Below the pieces are notes generated by a model. The model saw only the letters and a list, made by a program, of their open reading frames with translations, was not told where the DNA came from and ran no database searches. Below, piece by piece: positions 17,025 to 27,687 of a DNA stretch of 64,000 nt; within the stretch, counting starts at the first letter, position 1, and each line of letters opens with the position of its first letter. The DNA is from Haloplanus rubicundus (GTDB lineage: Archaea > Halobacteriota > Halobacteria > Halobacteriales > Haloferacaceae). Where the stretch lies: positions 1,364,001-1,428,000 of the forward strand of contig NZ_CP031148.1 in the NCBI RefSeq assembly GCF_003342675.1. Reading direction: 5' to 3'. The translations under genes were made by a program, and so were the position numbers.

Positions 17025-17255
17025 TCGTCAGACGGGAAGTTAACTCTCACCCGTGGCGGATCATCGTACTCTGGGCTACAAAACCTCGATTTCCGTGGAC
17101 CGCCCCGACGAGCCACTGGTTGTGGAAACTGGAGGAAACGTCTGCACCACTGCAACCGAAGAGGGAGATGTGTACTCGCGCGCTCCGGACAAACCAGTCG
17201 CAGGAAGGAGATGCTACGCAACGATTAACGACGCGGGTGATGAACCACGTCGTAG

Positions 17256-17592
17256 ATGCGTACCTCAGACGGAGTCACGTGGGTAACGGTCATGGGATTC
17301 GTCGTCGGGGTCGGCATCCTACTCGTTTTGCTCGCCGTCGTCGGTGTTGGCGACGTTCTGACCGCGGTGTCGACGCTCGCCCCGTCGCTTCAGGTAGGCA
17401 CTCTTGGCGTTGCCGTTCTCTGGATGGCCACGTGGAGCGGATCGCTTTACTTGACATCACGAACCACCGGTGTGAATATTACCATCCTGGGCTCGTTTCT
17501 CGTCTACGTACACATGGTGTTTCTGGACAACGTCGTTCCGCTCACGTCGATCAGCGCCGATCCGTTCGCCGCACTCGCGGTTGCGACCTGTG
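17256..17592 (+). pseudogene. Truncated flippase-like (LPG synthase membrane domain) gene
   Basis: The frame gives four hydrophobic segments: VMGFVVGVGILLVLLAVVG, VGTLGVAVLWMATWSGSLY, a third ending FLVYVHMVFLDN, then VVPLTSISADPFAALAVA. The last block is the conserved N-x-x-P-x-x-x-x-G/A-x-x-P-F motif of the flippase-like membrane domain, normally about 100 residues into a 300-residue protein. The sequence then breaks off at about 17590 and continues only as the antisense of a UspA start. Two thirds of the gene are missing, so it is a remnant. Confidence 0.6.
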
Positions 17593-17635
17593 CAACATCG
17601 CTCCCGTCGGTTGGGAGCAAGATATGATCGTACAT
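17588..17635 (-). pseudogene. UspA N-terminal fragment
   Basis: The reverse strand starts MYDHILLPTDGSD, the unmistakable first strand of a universal stress protein, including its ATG at 17635 and an upstream region. After about 16 codons similarity ends and the frame enters the antisense of the flippase remnant. Two truncated genes meeting head-on mark a deletion or recombination junction. Confidence 0.65.
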
Positions 17636-17747
17636 AGTCTTCTCGACCGACACTTGGTTTCGAATCGGCCTTACCCCTGGAGTCTGTTCTCGTCTTGTGG
17701 AAGCATCGGGAGTGCGATAGCAGCCGAGGGTCCGATGTCTGAGTGGA

Positions 17748-18590
17748 TCAATCGCCCGTCCGTAACTCCCGAATCTTCTCGATATTCCACTCGTAGCCGT
17801 TCCCGTCTTCCGGTGTCTCGAGAACCATCGGCTTCTCGCGAAGCGCGTCGTGGTTGACGAACTGGCGAAAGCCCGCCTCACCGATTTCACCCTCCCCGAT
17901 GTGCTCGTGCTCGTCTTTTTCCGAGCCGAGCGGATGTTTCGAATCGTTGAGGTGGAGATACTGCACGTGCTCGATACCGACGGTCGAATCGACCTCCGCG
18001 ACGAGGTCATCCATCGCTGTCTCGTCGGTGAAGTCGTACCCCGCGGCGAAGAGGTGGCAGGAATCGAGGCAGATCCCGAGATCACCGTACTCGTAGGCTG
18101 ATGTCTCCACCATGTCGTCGAGGTCGTCGAGTCGCTTGCCGACGGTGGTACCCTTTCCGGCCGTGTTCTCCAGCAGAAGCGTCACGTTGCTCGGTACGTC
18201 GACCTCGGACAGCCGCTCGCCGACGTTCTCGATGCCAGTCTCCTCGCCGGCGCCGGTATGGGCTCCGGGGTGAAACACGTAGTACGGAACGTCTAGCGTC
18301 GCCGCTGCATCGAGTTCATCCTGCACACAGTCGAGAGACTTGCTCGCGAGGTCGTCCTTCGGCGTAGCGAGATTGATGAGGTATGTGCCGTGGACGATCC
18401 ACGGGCCGACATCCTGTTCGTCAGCGGCGGTTCGAAACGCTTCGGCTTCCGTCTCGTCGATCTCACTGACTGCCCACCCGCGCGGGGATCCGACGAAAAT
18501 CTGTCCACAGGTTCCGCCCAGTTCCACCTCGTGGTCGACGACTGCCTCGACTCCATCCGAGATCGAGACGTGGGCACCGATTCTGAACAT
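17748..18590 (-). CDS. nfo: Endonuclease IV (AP endonuclease)
   Basis: 280 residues, the normal length. Cleaves 5' to abasic sites in base excision repair using three zinc ions. All metal ligands are in place: His67, His107 (FHPGAHTG), Glu141 (LLENTAGKG), Asp176 and His179 (CLDSCHLFAAGYDF), His213 (LHLNDSKHP), Asp226 and His228, and Glu258 (LETPEDG). The N-terminal GAHVSISDG is also canonical. It precedes polX on the same strand by under 1 kb on the upstream side, and a BRCT gene follows, forming a repair neighbourhood. Confidence 0.96.
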   Translation of the reverse strand: MFRIGAHVSISDGVEAVVDHEVELGGTCGQIFVGSPRGWAVSEIDETEAEAFRTAADEQDVGPWIVHGTYLINLATPKDDLASKSLDCVQDELDAAATLDVPYYVFHPGAHTGAGEETGIENVGERLSEVDVPSNVTLLLENTAGKGTTVGKRLDDLDDMVETSAYEYGDLGICLDSCHLFAAGYDFTDETAMDDLVAEVDSTVGIEHVQYLHLNDSKHPLGSEKDEHEHIGEGEIGEAGFRQFVNHDALREKPMVLETPEDGNGYEWNIEKIRELRTGD

Positions 18591-18883
18591 ACTCGGACAA
18601 TACGATGCTTGCGGTTAATGTTTCGTGAGAACACCGCCAGGGGGCACGTTGTGACGCCAACCAGAGGATCACCAGACTCACTCTCGCGTGAGGGAGGAAG
18701 AGAGCTGTAGGGTTGCGATCTGGTGCAAATAGGCCCTGCTGAGAAATATCCCGCACCGGCGGCTGATGTAGTCTTCGACCACGCTTTCGTCGTACAGAGT
18801 CACTACCCCCGTCCTCGGGCGTTCCCAAGAGATGAGAACACTACGGACGATTAATCACTTGGACAAACAACATAACTCACGTC
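18591..18883. other. Gap between nfo and small helical protein gene
   Basis: No gene. At 18738-18757 the string ggccctgctgagaaatatcc resembles an IS-type terminus, but no second end or target duplication is near, so I do not call an element. The promoter for the small gene at 18884 is likely the AT-richer patch at about 18850-18880. Confidence 0.4.
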
Positions 18884-19048
18884 ATGAGCGAGTCCGACAG
18901 CGTCGATGAGGCGATGCAGCGAGTCAGGGATACCTTCGAGAACGTGGTCAACGAAACCGAAGAAATGAGCGAACAAGCAAAGCAGAGCGTCGAGGACGCC
19001 ATCGACGATCTCGAACAGCGAATCGAGTCACTCAAAGAAGGCGAGTAA
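18884..19048 (+). CDS. 54-residue acidic coiled-coil protein
   Basis: A short, entirely helical acidic protein: MSESDSVDEAMQRVRD at the start and DLEQRIESLKEGE at the end, with hydrophobic residues every three to four positions (V, M, V, F, V, V, M, A, V, A, I, L, I, L), the pattern of a coiled coil. There are no cysteines or membrane segments. The ATG is preceded by a patch with TTAATCA and followed by a proper TAA. No family recognised; small coiled-coil proteins of this type are common in haloarchaea and often form dimers or adaptors. Confidence 0.6.
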   Translation: MSESDSVDEAMQRVRDTFENVVNETEEMSEQAKQSVEDAIDDLEQRIESLKEGE

Positions 19049-19161
19049 GCACGCCAACCTGTGACGAGCGGTCTCGAGGCCGAGTAGCGATACGGTACCC
19101 GACGGGACGTGACGGAGCATTCGGTTCGATAGTACGATGCAGAGCATCACCCGACGAGCGG

Positions 19162-20868
19162 TTAGATCTCGAAAACAGACCGAACGTCGTCGAGCGAGCG
19201 TGTATTCAGAATATTGCTCGCTTCACACCACCCGCGACGGGCCTGCGCGATCCCGAGGTGCATGAAATCCAGTTCGCCGGTCGTGTGAGCGTCCGTACTG
19301 ACGACGTACGAAACAGTCTCGCGATACTCCTTGACGGACGCCCAATCGAGGTCCAGCCGTTCTGGCTGGGCGTTGATTTCGACCGCGACATCCTCCTCGG
19401 CGGCCGTTTCCATCACCGTCTCCATATCGAGATTCAGCGGCTCTCGCTCGTTGATCAACCGGTTCGAGGGGTGTGCGAAGATATCGACGGGGAAGTCCTG
19501 CAGCGCAGTGACCACTCGCTCGGTTGAATTCGACGGATCGCTGTGCATCCCCGCAACGATCAGATCACAGTGTTCGTACCAGTCGTCGGAAAGTTCCAGT
19601 CCCGAGTCGGTAATCTCGGCCTCGATTCCCTGGAGAACTGTGATGTCGAGGTCGTCGTTCACCGTCTCGATATCCGCCTGCTGTTCCTCGAACGAATCTC
19701 GATCGAGTGTGCTGGGAATCGGCGCATGCGGCCCGTGATCGGTAACGAGGATGTACTCCAGGTCTCGCTCGACTGCAGCCTCGGCCATCTCGCGGACGCT
19801 ATGAGAGCCGTCGGAGTAGTCGGTATGCAGTTGTAAGTCGCCGCGAACCTCGTCCAGTTCGATCAGATTCGGGAGGTCTCCTGTGGCTGCCGCGTCGACC
19901 TCACCCGTGTCCTCTCGGAGTTCCGGCGGAATCCAGTCGAGGTCGAGTGTGTCGTAGACGCCGTCCTCTGTTTCCCCGGCGCGTCGTTCGCCCTCTCCAT
20001 CGTCGATGTCACCGACGTCGAAGAGGCCGTATTCGTTGAGCTTCCAGTCGTGGTCGATCGCCCGATTCCTGAGCGTGATGTTGTGGTCCTTCGAGCCGGT
20101 GAAGTAGACGAGGGCCGCACCGTATTCCGTCTCGTCGACGACCCGGAGGTCCATCTGGAGGTCACCAGAGACGACGACCGACGACTTCGTCTCCCCCCGG
20201 GAGAGGACCTCCTTGACGTCGTCGTGGCTGCAGAAGACCTCCATTGCCGCTTCTGGGTCGGGGGCAGTCGCTAGGATGTCGATATCGCCGACGGTGGGTC
20301 GGCGCCGTCGGAACGAGCCGACGATGTCAACCTGGTCGAACGCATCGTCGTCGTGAAGCCGGGTTTCGATGTCCTGCGCGATGGGGAAGGCCCGGCCAAG
20401 AAGCATCCGCTCTTGACTTTCTTTCGCTCGTCCGATGTGGTCGAGGATATTCTGCTGTGACTTCTCGCCGAATCCCTCGAGATCAGCGACATCTCCCTTT
20501 TCGGCCGCGCTCTCGAGATCGTCGAGCGTCCGGACATCGAGTTCTAAGTACAGTTTCTTGGCCGTCTTTGGACCGACGCCCTCGACGCTCGTGATCGCCT
20601 CGATGTCCACGGGAAGGTCCGCTTTGAGGTCCTCGTAGTACTCCAGTTCCCCGGTTTCGAGATACTCCCCGATCTTCTCGCTGATGGACTCCCCGACGCC
20701 CTCGATCTCTTCGAGTTCCCCACGATCGTGTATGTCTTCGATGTCTTCCGAGAGCGACTCGATATTCCGTGCGGCCGTCCGATAGGCGCGTGGCTTGTAC
20801 TCTTCCTCTTGAATTTCGAGGAAATCCGCGATCTCGCGGAGCATGGTGGCGATTTCCTGGTTCTTCAT
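19162..20868 (-). CDS. polX: DNA polymerase X with PHP domain
   Basis: 568 residues in the bacterial/archaeal PolX architecture. An 8-kDa-like helical N terminus with helix-hairpin-helix segments (EIEGVGESISEKIGEYL, ITSVEGVGPKTAKKLY) covers 1-130. The palm domain has GSFRRRRPTVGDIDILATAP near 190, with catalytic Asp pair in GDIDIL and the third Asp in QMDLRVV. The C-terminal PHP exonuclease domain from about 340 has LHTDYSDGSHSV and LVTDHGPHAP metal ligands, and ends VSTDAHTTGELD. It fills short gaps in repair and trims 3' ends. It lies near nfo and a BRCT gene. Confidence 0.96.
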   Translation of the reverse strand: MKNQEIATMLREIADFLEIQEEEYKPRAYRTAARNIESLSEDIEDIHDRGELEEIEGVGESISEKIGEYLETGELEYYEDLKADLPVDIEAITSVEGVGPKTAKKLYLELDVRTLDDLESAAEKGDVADLEGFGEKSQQNILDHIGRAKESQERMLLGRAFPIAQDIETRLHDDDAFDQVDIVGSFRRRRPTVGDIDILATAPDPEAAMEVFCSHDDVKEVLSRGETKSSVVVSGDLQMDLRVVDETEYGAALVYFTGSKDHNITLRNRAIDHDWKLNEYGLFDVGDIDDGEGERRAGETEDGVYDTLDLDWIPPELREDTGEVDAAATGDLPNLIELDEVRGDLQLHTDYSDGSHSVREMAEAAVERDLEYILVTDHGPHAPIPSTLDRDSFEEQQADIETVNDDLDITVLQGIEAEITDSGLELSDDWYEHCDLIVAGMHSDPSNSTERVVTALQDFPVDIFAHPSNRLINEREPLNLDMETVMETAAEEDVAVEINAQPERLDLDWASVKEYRETVSYVVSTDAHTTGELDFMHLGIAQARRGWCEASNILNTRSLDDVRSVFEI

Positions 20869-21040
20869 CTCGAACTGATTCTCCTACCCCTGACTATCGC
20901 AGTCGTCGGGTAAGTAATCGTGTCTCGAGGCCGGAGGCTCTCCCACGAAGTACGCCGAACGTGGTGCCCGAGGAAATCGTATAGTGCCCAGTAGATCGAC
21001 GGCGGTCGAGTGACAGCAGCACGTGAATTTGGCTCCGGGA

Positions 21041-21415
21041 TCATTGACTGCTCTCCCGTTCGAAGTCGACGCCCCGATCCGCAAGCAGGTCGAAGAATTC
21101 GCCTGGATCGAGTTCTGAAATATTATCGGCCTCAGCGTCCTCCTGGTTCGTCTCGCCGGGATTCTCGCCGACCACGAGGTACTCGGTGTTCCGGGAGACG
21201 CTATCGGTCGCGTCACCGCCGTGGCGCTCGACGAGTGCCTCCAGCTCGTCCCGGGTCCAGCTCTCGACGCTCCCGGTGAACACGATCGTCACATCAGTCA
21301 GTTCGTCGCCGGTTTCCGCTTGCGTTCGTTCCGGTTCGACAATATACGGATTGTCCTCGCTGACGTTCTCGGCGCCGTCAAGATCCCCTTTGGCCATGGT
21401 GTTCTGTTGTCCCAT
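21041..21415 (-). CDS. BRCT-domain protein
   Basis: 124 residues. After a 40-residue acidic lead, residues 41-124 form a single BRCT domain: VTIVFTGSVESWTRDELEAL, then HGGDATDSVSRNTEYLVVGE and the closing DPGEFFDLLADRG. It resembles the C-terminal BRCT of NAD-dependent DNA ligase (the TGS and YLVVGENPG blocks) but has no ligase parts. A free BRCT protein upstream of polX could act as a docking adaptor for repair enzymes. The ATG at 21415 is used; one six codons in is possible. The frame opens much further upstream with no similarity. Confidence 0.85.
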   Translation of the reverse strand: MGQQNTMAKGDLDGAENVSEDNPYIVEPERTQAETGDELTDVTIVFTGSVESWTRDELEALVERHGGDATDSVSRNTEYLVVGENPGETNQEDAEADNISELDPGEFFDLLADRGVDFERESSQ

Positions 21416-21667
21416 CAGACACAAAACGCTACGTCCGAGGGGTCCGGCGACAAGCCATCTCACGCCATCCGGAGCGAATCGCCCGTTCAACCCAGAATGC
21501 TCGTCAGCCGCTGAGCGCTTCAGTACGTTGTATACGGTCGTTCTCAAAACAGCACATCTCCCATATATCTCGGGTGCCGAGGTGATGGTGGTCGTACCAT
21601 TTCGATACCACACTGATGAGTAGGGTATTCCTCCTCCCCGGTCGATTTACAGAATACCGAGGAGAAT

Positions 21668-21687
21668 GCCTGACCCTTTAGGGTCAG
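21668..21687. repeat. Left-end palindrome of the IS1341-type element
   Basis: cctgaccct-tt-agggtcagg is a perfect 9-bp inverted repeat around two bases. Subterminal hairpins are the recognition sites of Y1 transposases in IS200/IS605 elements, and this one lies about 95 bases before tnpB, as expected for a left end. Confidence 0.75.
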
Positions 21688-21781
21688 GATGAATCCGACA
21701 GTCGGCTACACAATCCACCGTCGATAGCACGGCCTGATATTCCAACAGCTACTTAAGAAAACGCAACTAATTACATTTGTA

Positions 21782-23075
<1,294 letters not shown>

Positions 23076-23083
23076 AGCACCGA

Positions 23084-23842
23084 TCACTGGAACATCGTCC
23101 GAGTCTGGGTCGGTTCGCCCTCCTGCTGTTGTTGCATCTGTTGGAGTTGTCGAGCTATCTGTTGTTTTTGTTCTCGGATCTTCTCGGCCTGTTCTTCGAG
23201 TTCTTTCGTGTCGATGTCGAACTCGACGAGTGGTTCGAGGGCGTTCTCGATGACCGCCTGTGCGGCACTGGGGTCGGGGAGACGCGGGTCGCAGCGGACG
23301 ATGAGGACGGCGGCCGGAATGTCGTTGTGGTAGCAGTCGACCACCAGTCCTCCGGTGACGCCCCCGATCGCTCCCGATTCCTCGGCCAACGAGATGCCGG
23401 CGTCGGTCAACGCCGATGCCATCTCGTCGGAGGTGGCGACCCCGGAGACCGCTCCGATCTGGTCCTCCGACTCCGCCTGTGCCCCGACGAGGAAGATAGC
23501 CCGGTCGAATTCGTCTGCGAGGTCTCGATAGACGCACTCGCTCAACGATTGGATGGCGTTCGGCGGGATGGGTACGTCGCTCTGGAGCGTCATCACGGAG
23601 GGCTCCCGCCCCGCGTAAACGCGGACGGCATCGCGGATACGCCCCTCGTTAAACGCAGCCAGGGGTGGCAACGCGTCCGACTGGATGTTCCCGTGGTAGT
23701 CGAGATCGAGTTGGGAGGTGATCTGGTCCACTGCTATCGAGGCGACCATCCCCAGTCCGGGCAACCCCTCGATGAGGGTTGGCGATTCCGCGTCGATGTC
23801 GGATACACGCTCGAAATGTGCTGTGGGAGCTTCTTGGGACAT
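23084..23842 (-). CDS. PAC2-family proteasome assembly chaperone homologue
   Basis: 252 residues. The first 200 form a PAC2 domain: PTLIEGLPGLGMVASIAVDQ, SDALPPLAAFNEGRIRDAVR, then DRAIFLVGAQAE and SGAIGGVTGGLVVDC. The C-terminal 45 residues are a glutamine-rich coiled coil (EQKQQIARQLQQMQQQQEG), usual in haloarchaeal members. Archaeal PAC2 proteins such as PbaA and PbaB assist proteasome or other complex assembly. The stop lies about 10 bases from the right end of the tnpB element, which therefore did not damage it. Confidence 0.9.
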   Translation of the reverse strand: MSQEAPTAHFERVSDIDAESPTLIEGLPGLGMVASIAVDQITSQLDLDYHGNIQSDALPPLAAFNEGRIRDAVRVYAGREPSVMTLQSDVPIPPNAIQSLSECVYRDLADEFDRAIFLVGAQAESEDQIGAVSGVATSDEMASALTDAGISLAEESGAIGGVTGGLVVDCYHNDIPAAVLIVRCDPRLPDPSAAQAVIENALEPLVEFDIDTKELEEQAEKIREQKQQIARQLQQMQQQQEGEPTQTRTMFQ

Positions 23843-24115
23843 AGCTCGGTCCGTTCCACTACTCGCCGACGCGGATTATATGTATTCTGCAAATCGGTAC
23901 TGGATTACAATTGCCCCTCTCAATTCAGGCGTTCGCCGACGTTGGAGCCTGCTTTCTTCGTCATTCTAGCATAGAAACTGACCGCTTCGCAGGGATGGAA
24001 CCCCTGATCACTGCTATCGGACGTATCATGACCCCACTATTCATATCCAGGGGGCTGTTCCCGAAAGATGAGATTTGTCGACTTATTGAACAGGTTGTTC
24101 GCGCTACACGAGGTC

Positions 24116-24403
24116 ATGGGAGAACTCGAGACGGAAGCGCAGAAAACCCGGGCCGAAGTCGCCTCGTATCTCCGTCAATTGGCCGATCAGCTCGACGAAG
24201 GTGGCGCTGTGACGCTCGAACTCGGGACTCAACGCGTGGAGCTTGATCCCGCCGATCCGATCACGTTCAAACTCGAAGGCGAATCGGACTGGACCGAGGG
24301 CGATACCGAGGCCAAACAGAGCATCGAATTCGAGCTGGTATGGCGACAGGAAGCACAGACCGCCGAAGAGGGATCTCTGAATATCGAACAGACGAGGCCC
24401 TAA
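24116..24403 (+). CDS. Amphi-Trp domain protein
   Basis: 95 residues from the ATG at 24116 (MGELETEAQKTRAEVASYLR), preceded by gaggtc, or 111 from an ATG at 24068 that adds a hydrophobic lead (MRFVDLLNRLF). The domain runs RQLADQLDEGGAVTLELG, VELDPADPITFKLEGE, then SIEFELVWRQEA. It is a paralogue of the protein at 791. It sits 70 bases before the tandem UspA gene in the same direction, so co-transcription is likely. The role of the domain is unknown. Confidence 0.78.
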   Translation: MGELETEAQKTRAEVASYLRQLADQLDEGGAVTLELGTQRVELDPADPITFKLEGESDWTEGDTEAKQSIEFELVWRQEAQTAEEGSLNIEQTRP

Positions 24404-24473
24404 GCAGTCCCAGCACTAATTTTCGGATATTTGACACAATTACTACGCCGTAATCGAATCCCACGTGAGGACA

Positions 24474-25349
24474 ATGTACGACTCCATACTCGTTCCAACC
24501 GACGGTAGTGAAGGGGCCGAAGCCGCGGCGCGACATGGGCTGAATCTCGCGACGGCATTCGATAGCCAGATTCATTTCCTGAGTGTCGTCGACGAGCGGT
24601 CGTACAGTAGTGCGCTGGCGGACCTCGACCCGACGGTCGGAGAGCAACGAGAAGGGTTCGAACAACAGGCCACCGAGGCTGTCGAGTGTCTCGAAGAGAT
24701 GGTCACTGAACCTCCCGTCACGTGCCAGACAGCAGTCAAACACGGAGTCCCCCACGAGGAAATTCGGTCCTACGCCGCAGACCACGACATCGACCTCATT
24801 TCGATGGGAACTCAGGGACGAACCGGTCTCGACCGATTGCTGCTTGGAAGCGTCACGGAACGCGTCGTTCGGACGAGTGACGTGCCCGTTCTCACGACCC
24901 GACACGAACCAGACCGTTCACGCTACGATCGCATCCTGATCCCGACGGATGGCAGTGAGGCAGCGACTGCAGCAATCGCTCACGGAGTTGCTATCGCCGA
25001 CCGATTCGATTCGACTGTCCACGCGCTCTCGGTCGTCGATGTCGGTGGCGTCGTGGGGGCCTACGACGCCGGACCCGGCATTCCCGAGTTGATCGATAGC
25101 CTCGAAGAGGAATGCGAGCAAGCCGTGACGGTCGTCGAGGAGGAATGCGAGAACCGTGACATCGATATCGTGACGGAAGTCGTCCAGGGACCGCCGTATC
25201 GCGCGATCCAAGAGTACGTCGACCGGGAGGGTATCGACTTCGTTTCGATGGGAACGCACGGCCGGACTGGCCTCGAACGCTATCTCATCGGCAGCGTCAC
25301 CGAGCGGACGGTCCGAACGAGCGACGTGCCTGTCCTCACCGTGCGGTAG
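24474..25349 (+). CDS. Tandem-domain universal stress protein
   Basis: 291 residues with two UspA domains. Domain 1 (1-142) starts MYDSILVPTDGSEGAEAA and carries SMGTQGRTGLDRLLLGSVTE; domain 2 (about 148-291) restarts YDRILIPTDGSEAATAA and carries SMGTHGRTGLERYLIGSVTE. Both ATP-loop signatures are intact, which differs from many tandem proteins with one degenerate domain. Tandem Usps behave like an intramolecular dimer. An inverted repeat attac-tacgcc-gtaat at about 24441-24456 lies upstream. It is probably transcribed with the amphi-Trp gene before it. Confidence 0.95.
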   Translation: MYDSILVPTDGSEGAEAAARHGLNLATAFDSQIHFLSVVDERSYSSALADLDPTVGEQREGFEQQATEAVECLEEMVTEPPVTCQTAVKHGVPHEEIRSYAADHDIDLISMGTQGRTGLDRLLLGSVTERVVRTSDVPVLTTRHEPDRSRYDRILIPTDGSEAATAAIAHGVAIADRFDSTVHALSVVDVGGVVGAYDAGPGIPELIDSLEEECEQAVTVVEEECENRDIDIVTEVVQGPPYRAIQEYVDREGIDFVSMGTHGRTGLERYLIGSVTERTVRTSDVPVLTVR

Positions 25350-25379
25350 ATGCCGCTCCCAGTTGGGTGCCGACTGGTG

Positions 25380-26948
25380 TTACGAGGCCCGACGGCGAAT
25401 GAGGTAGACGAGAAAAAAGGCGGCCGCGACGGCGAGGACGGGCAATTCGTACGGACGAGCGTGGAACGTCAGAATCGATGCTGCCACGACGAGCGCTCCG
25501 ACAACCACTGCGTATCCGAGGTAGGGATCGCCCACTCTCCGGTCATCGACGGGCTCTGTGCGGACGACGACTTCGCCACGTTCGAGCCGATACAGCGTTC
25601 GATCGAACCGAGCGGGAATCCGTGTCAGTGCAGGAAGCGATTGGCGCGCATCCCTCCACGTCTCCTCGATGATCGTATCGAGTTCGCTCTCGATCAGCCC
25701 CTGCTCGGCGAGGAACGAGCGCACGACTGCGAGGAAGTCGAACTCCGGATCTAGCTGCCGACAGACGCCTTCCCCGACCGTCCCGACCCGAATGAGTAGC
25801 ATCACGTCCGGCGGGATGCGAAACGGAAAGTCCCGAAGCATCGTCGTCAATTCTGTAATGATCATCCGCCAGGTGACCTCCGACCGGCCTTCGAGATTCT
25901 CGATGACGAGTTCGAGAACCCGACCGACCTCGGAACGATTGACGTGTGGTTCGAGGACATCCAGCGCGATGAGCGCGTCTACCAGGTCGTCCACGTCGCG
26001 ACGGACGAGCGCTCGATAGAGCCCGACGATATCTTCCTGAATAGTGGCTGAAAGGCGTTCGCTCATCCCAAAGTCGAAGAGGAGGAGACGGCCGTCGTCC
26101 GTGACAGCGAGGTTGCCCGGATGTGGATCCGCGTGGAACACTCCGTCGACGAGACCCATCTCCAGATACACGTCGATGATTCGAGTTGCCATCTCGTGTG
26201 GCGTCACGTCGACCCCGTCGAAGGCGTCATCGTCGGTTATTTTTCGGCCTGTCAGGTACTCCATGGCTAGCACACGCTCCGAGGACAGGGTTTCGTAGAC
26301 CTCGGGGATGACGACGCGATCGTCGTCGGCAAAATTCTCCCTGATGTCTCTCATGATCGTCCCCTCTCGGTCGAAATCCAGCTCGTCCGAGATGATGTCC
26401 TCGAAGTCGTCGGCAGCGTTTTCGATCGAATATTGCTGGCGTTCGGTAGCGAAGAGACTAACCAGCGGAATCAGCCCGCGGACGACCCGGAGGTCACGCT
26501 CGATCAGGGGTTCCAGACCGGGACGACGCACTTTCAGCGCGATTCGCTTCCCTTGATACTGGGCAGTATAGACGTACGCGAGTGAGCCACCGGCGATCGG
26601 TTCGAGCGTCGACCGATCGAGTTCGTCACCGAATTCCTCGTCGACGATCCGCGTTGGATCTCCCCCTGCGTCTTCAGGGACTTCGTCCTGAAGCGTCCCG
26701 AAAACGTCGGCATAGATCGGTGGGACAATGTCGGGGCGTGTTGAGAGTACCTGCCCGATTTTGACGAAGGCCGGTCCGAGTTCGAGCATCGTGTCACGCA
26801 TCCGTTCGGCTCTCTGTCGATGTCTGTCGTCAGTAACCTGCCGTCCCGATCCGAACAGTACGAACCGCCGCCGATCACGAAGAAATGCCAGCGCGAAGGG
26901 GAGAAATTGGAAGATGACGACCAGATATCGACGGGACATCCCTCTCAT
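25380..26948 (-). CDS. ABC1/AarF (UbiB) atypical kinase
   Basis: 522 residues. The family blocks are seen in order: LGPAFVKIGQVLSTRPDIVP (the KxGQ motif near 60), IAGGSLAYVYTAQYQGKRIALKV with the A-rich loop and lysine, RVLAMEYLTGRKI, DGVFHADPHPGNLAVT (catalytic His-Asp), and LLLFDFGMS (metal Asp). Two C-terminal membrane segments (VVVGALVVAASILTF and LAVAAAFFLVYLI) are typical of UbiB-like proteins that support quinone lipid metabolism. It acts at the membrane; the substrate is uncertain. Convergent with the tandem UspA gene. Confidence 0.93.
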   Translation of the reverse strand: MRGMSRRYLVVIFQFLPFALAFLRDRRRFVLFGSGRQVTDDRHRQRAERMRDTMLELGPAFVKIGQVLSTRPDIVPPIYADVFGTLQDEVPEDAGGDPTRIVDEEFGDELDRSTLEPIAGGSLAYVYTAQYQGKRIALKVRRPGLEPLIERDLRVVRGLIPLVSLFATERQQYSIENAADDFEDIISDELDFDREGTIMRDIRENFADDDRVVIPEVYETLSSERVLAMEYLTGRKITDDDAFDGVDVTPHEMATRIIDVYLEMGLVDGVFHADPHPGNLAVTDDGRLLLFDFGMSERLSATIQEDIVGLYRALVRRDVDDLVDALIALDVLEPHVNRSEVGRVLELVIENLEGRSEVTWRMIITELTTMLRDFPFRIPPDVMLLIRVGTVGEGVCRQLDPEFDFLAVVRSFLAEQGLIESELDTIIEETWRDARQSLPALTRIPARFDRTLYRLERGEVVVRTEPVDDRRVGDPYLGYAVVVGALVVAASILTFHARPYELPVLAVAAAFFLVYLIRRRAS

Positions 26949-27148
26949 TCTTTAAAATATACGAAGGGGGTGGTCGACAACTTGCAGTACGAACGTCGTT
27001 TTCGAGCAAGGAACATATGTGAGCGAATGAGCGACCGCCTCAATTTCGGCGTATCCACCCTGAACCAATTACATGAGCGGTCGGACACGAGATGAAGTTA
27101 CTGATCGGGGGACGAATCCTGTGAGAACCCGCTGCGACGGGGGACGGA

Positions 27149-27577
27149 TTACTCGTTCGGCTCGAATTCGCGGGACTGGCTCTCGATCACGGCAGCGACG
27201 TCGTCCAGCATTTCGCCGGCAGTCGCGACGACGTCGTCGAGCGTGGCGATCCCGACGAGCCTGCCATCGTCGTCGACGACTGGAATTCGCCGAACCCGGC
27301 CGTCGGCCATCGTCGCGGGGAGGTCGACTGCCGTAGCATCTTCCTGAATTGTCACCGGATCCGGCGTCATGATATCCTCGGCAGTCAGCTCGGACAGATC
27401 GTCGTATCGGGCCACTGCGAGGGCGATGTCGCGGTCGGTGACGATGCCGACCGGCTTGTCGTCCTCGGCGATCACGAGGTCGCCGAGTTCCTCGTCCAGC
27501 ATCGTCCGAGCGAGGTCTTTGACTGACGCGTCCGCACTGGCCGTGACGACACCGACCGCGAGATTCTTGACTGGCAT
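27149..27577 (-). CDS. CBS-pair protein
   Basis: 142 residues. CBS1 spans 1-60 (MPVKNLAVGVVTASADASVK, GIVTDRDIALAV) and CBS2 about 66-125 (AEDIMTPDPVTIQED, GIATLDDVVATAGE). It has the same length and layout as the protein at 9531, with which it shares the closing pattern of TLDDL/V plus a short acidic tail, indicating paralogy. The ATG at 27577 removes a 25-residue hydrophobic lead that has no CBS character. It is divergent from the second APC permease gene and may bind adenine nucleotides. Confidence 0.9.
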   Translation of the reverse strand: MPVKNLAVGVVTASADASVKDLARTMLDEELGDLVIAEDDKPVGIVTDRDIALAVARYDDLSELTAEDIMTPDPVTIQEDATAVDLPATMADGRVRRIPVVDDDGRLVGIATLDDVVATAGEMLDDVAAVIESQSREFEPNE

Positions 27578-27687
27578 AGTACACGGAGAAAGTTGTCGTT
27601 CGGTTACAAATAGCCAACCTGCTTCTATCAGTAGATGGGAATCTTGAGTCATGAAGAAGACGAACTGAACAACGATTGTGACGTGAT

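Noticed and set aside
18738-18757. Possible IS terminus ggccctgctgagaaatatcc
   Set aside because: No matching second end, no target duplication and no transposase remnant nearby.
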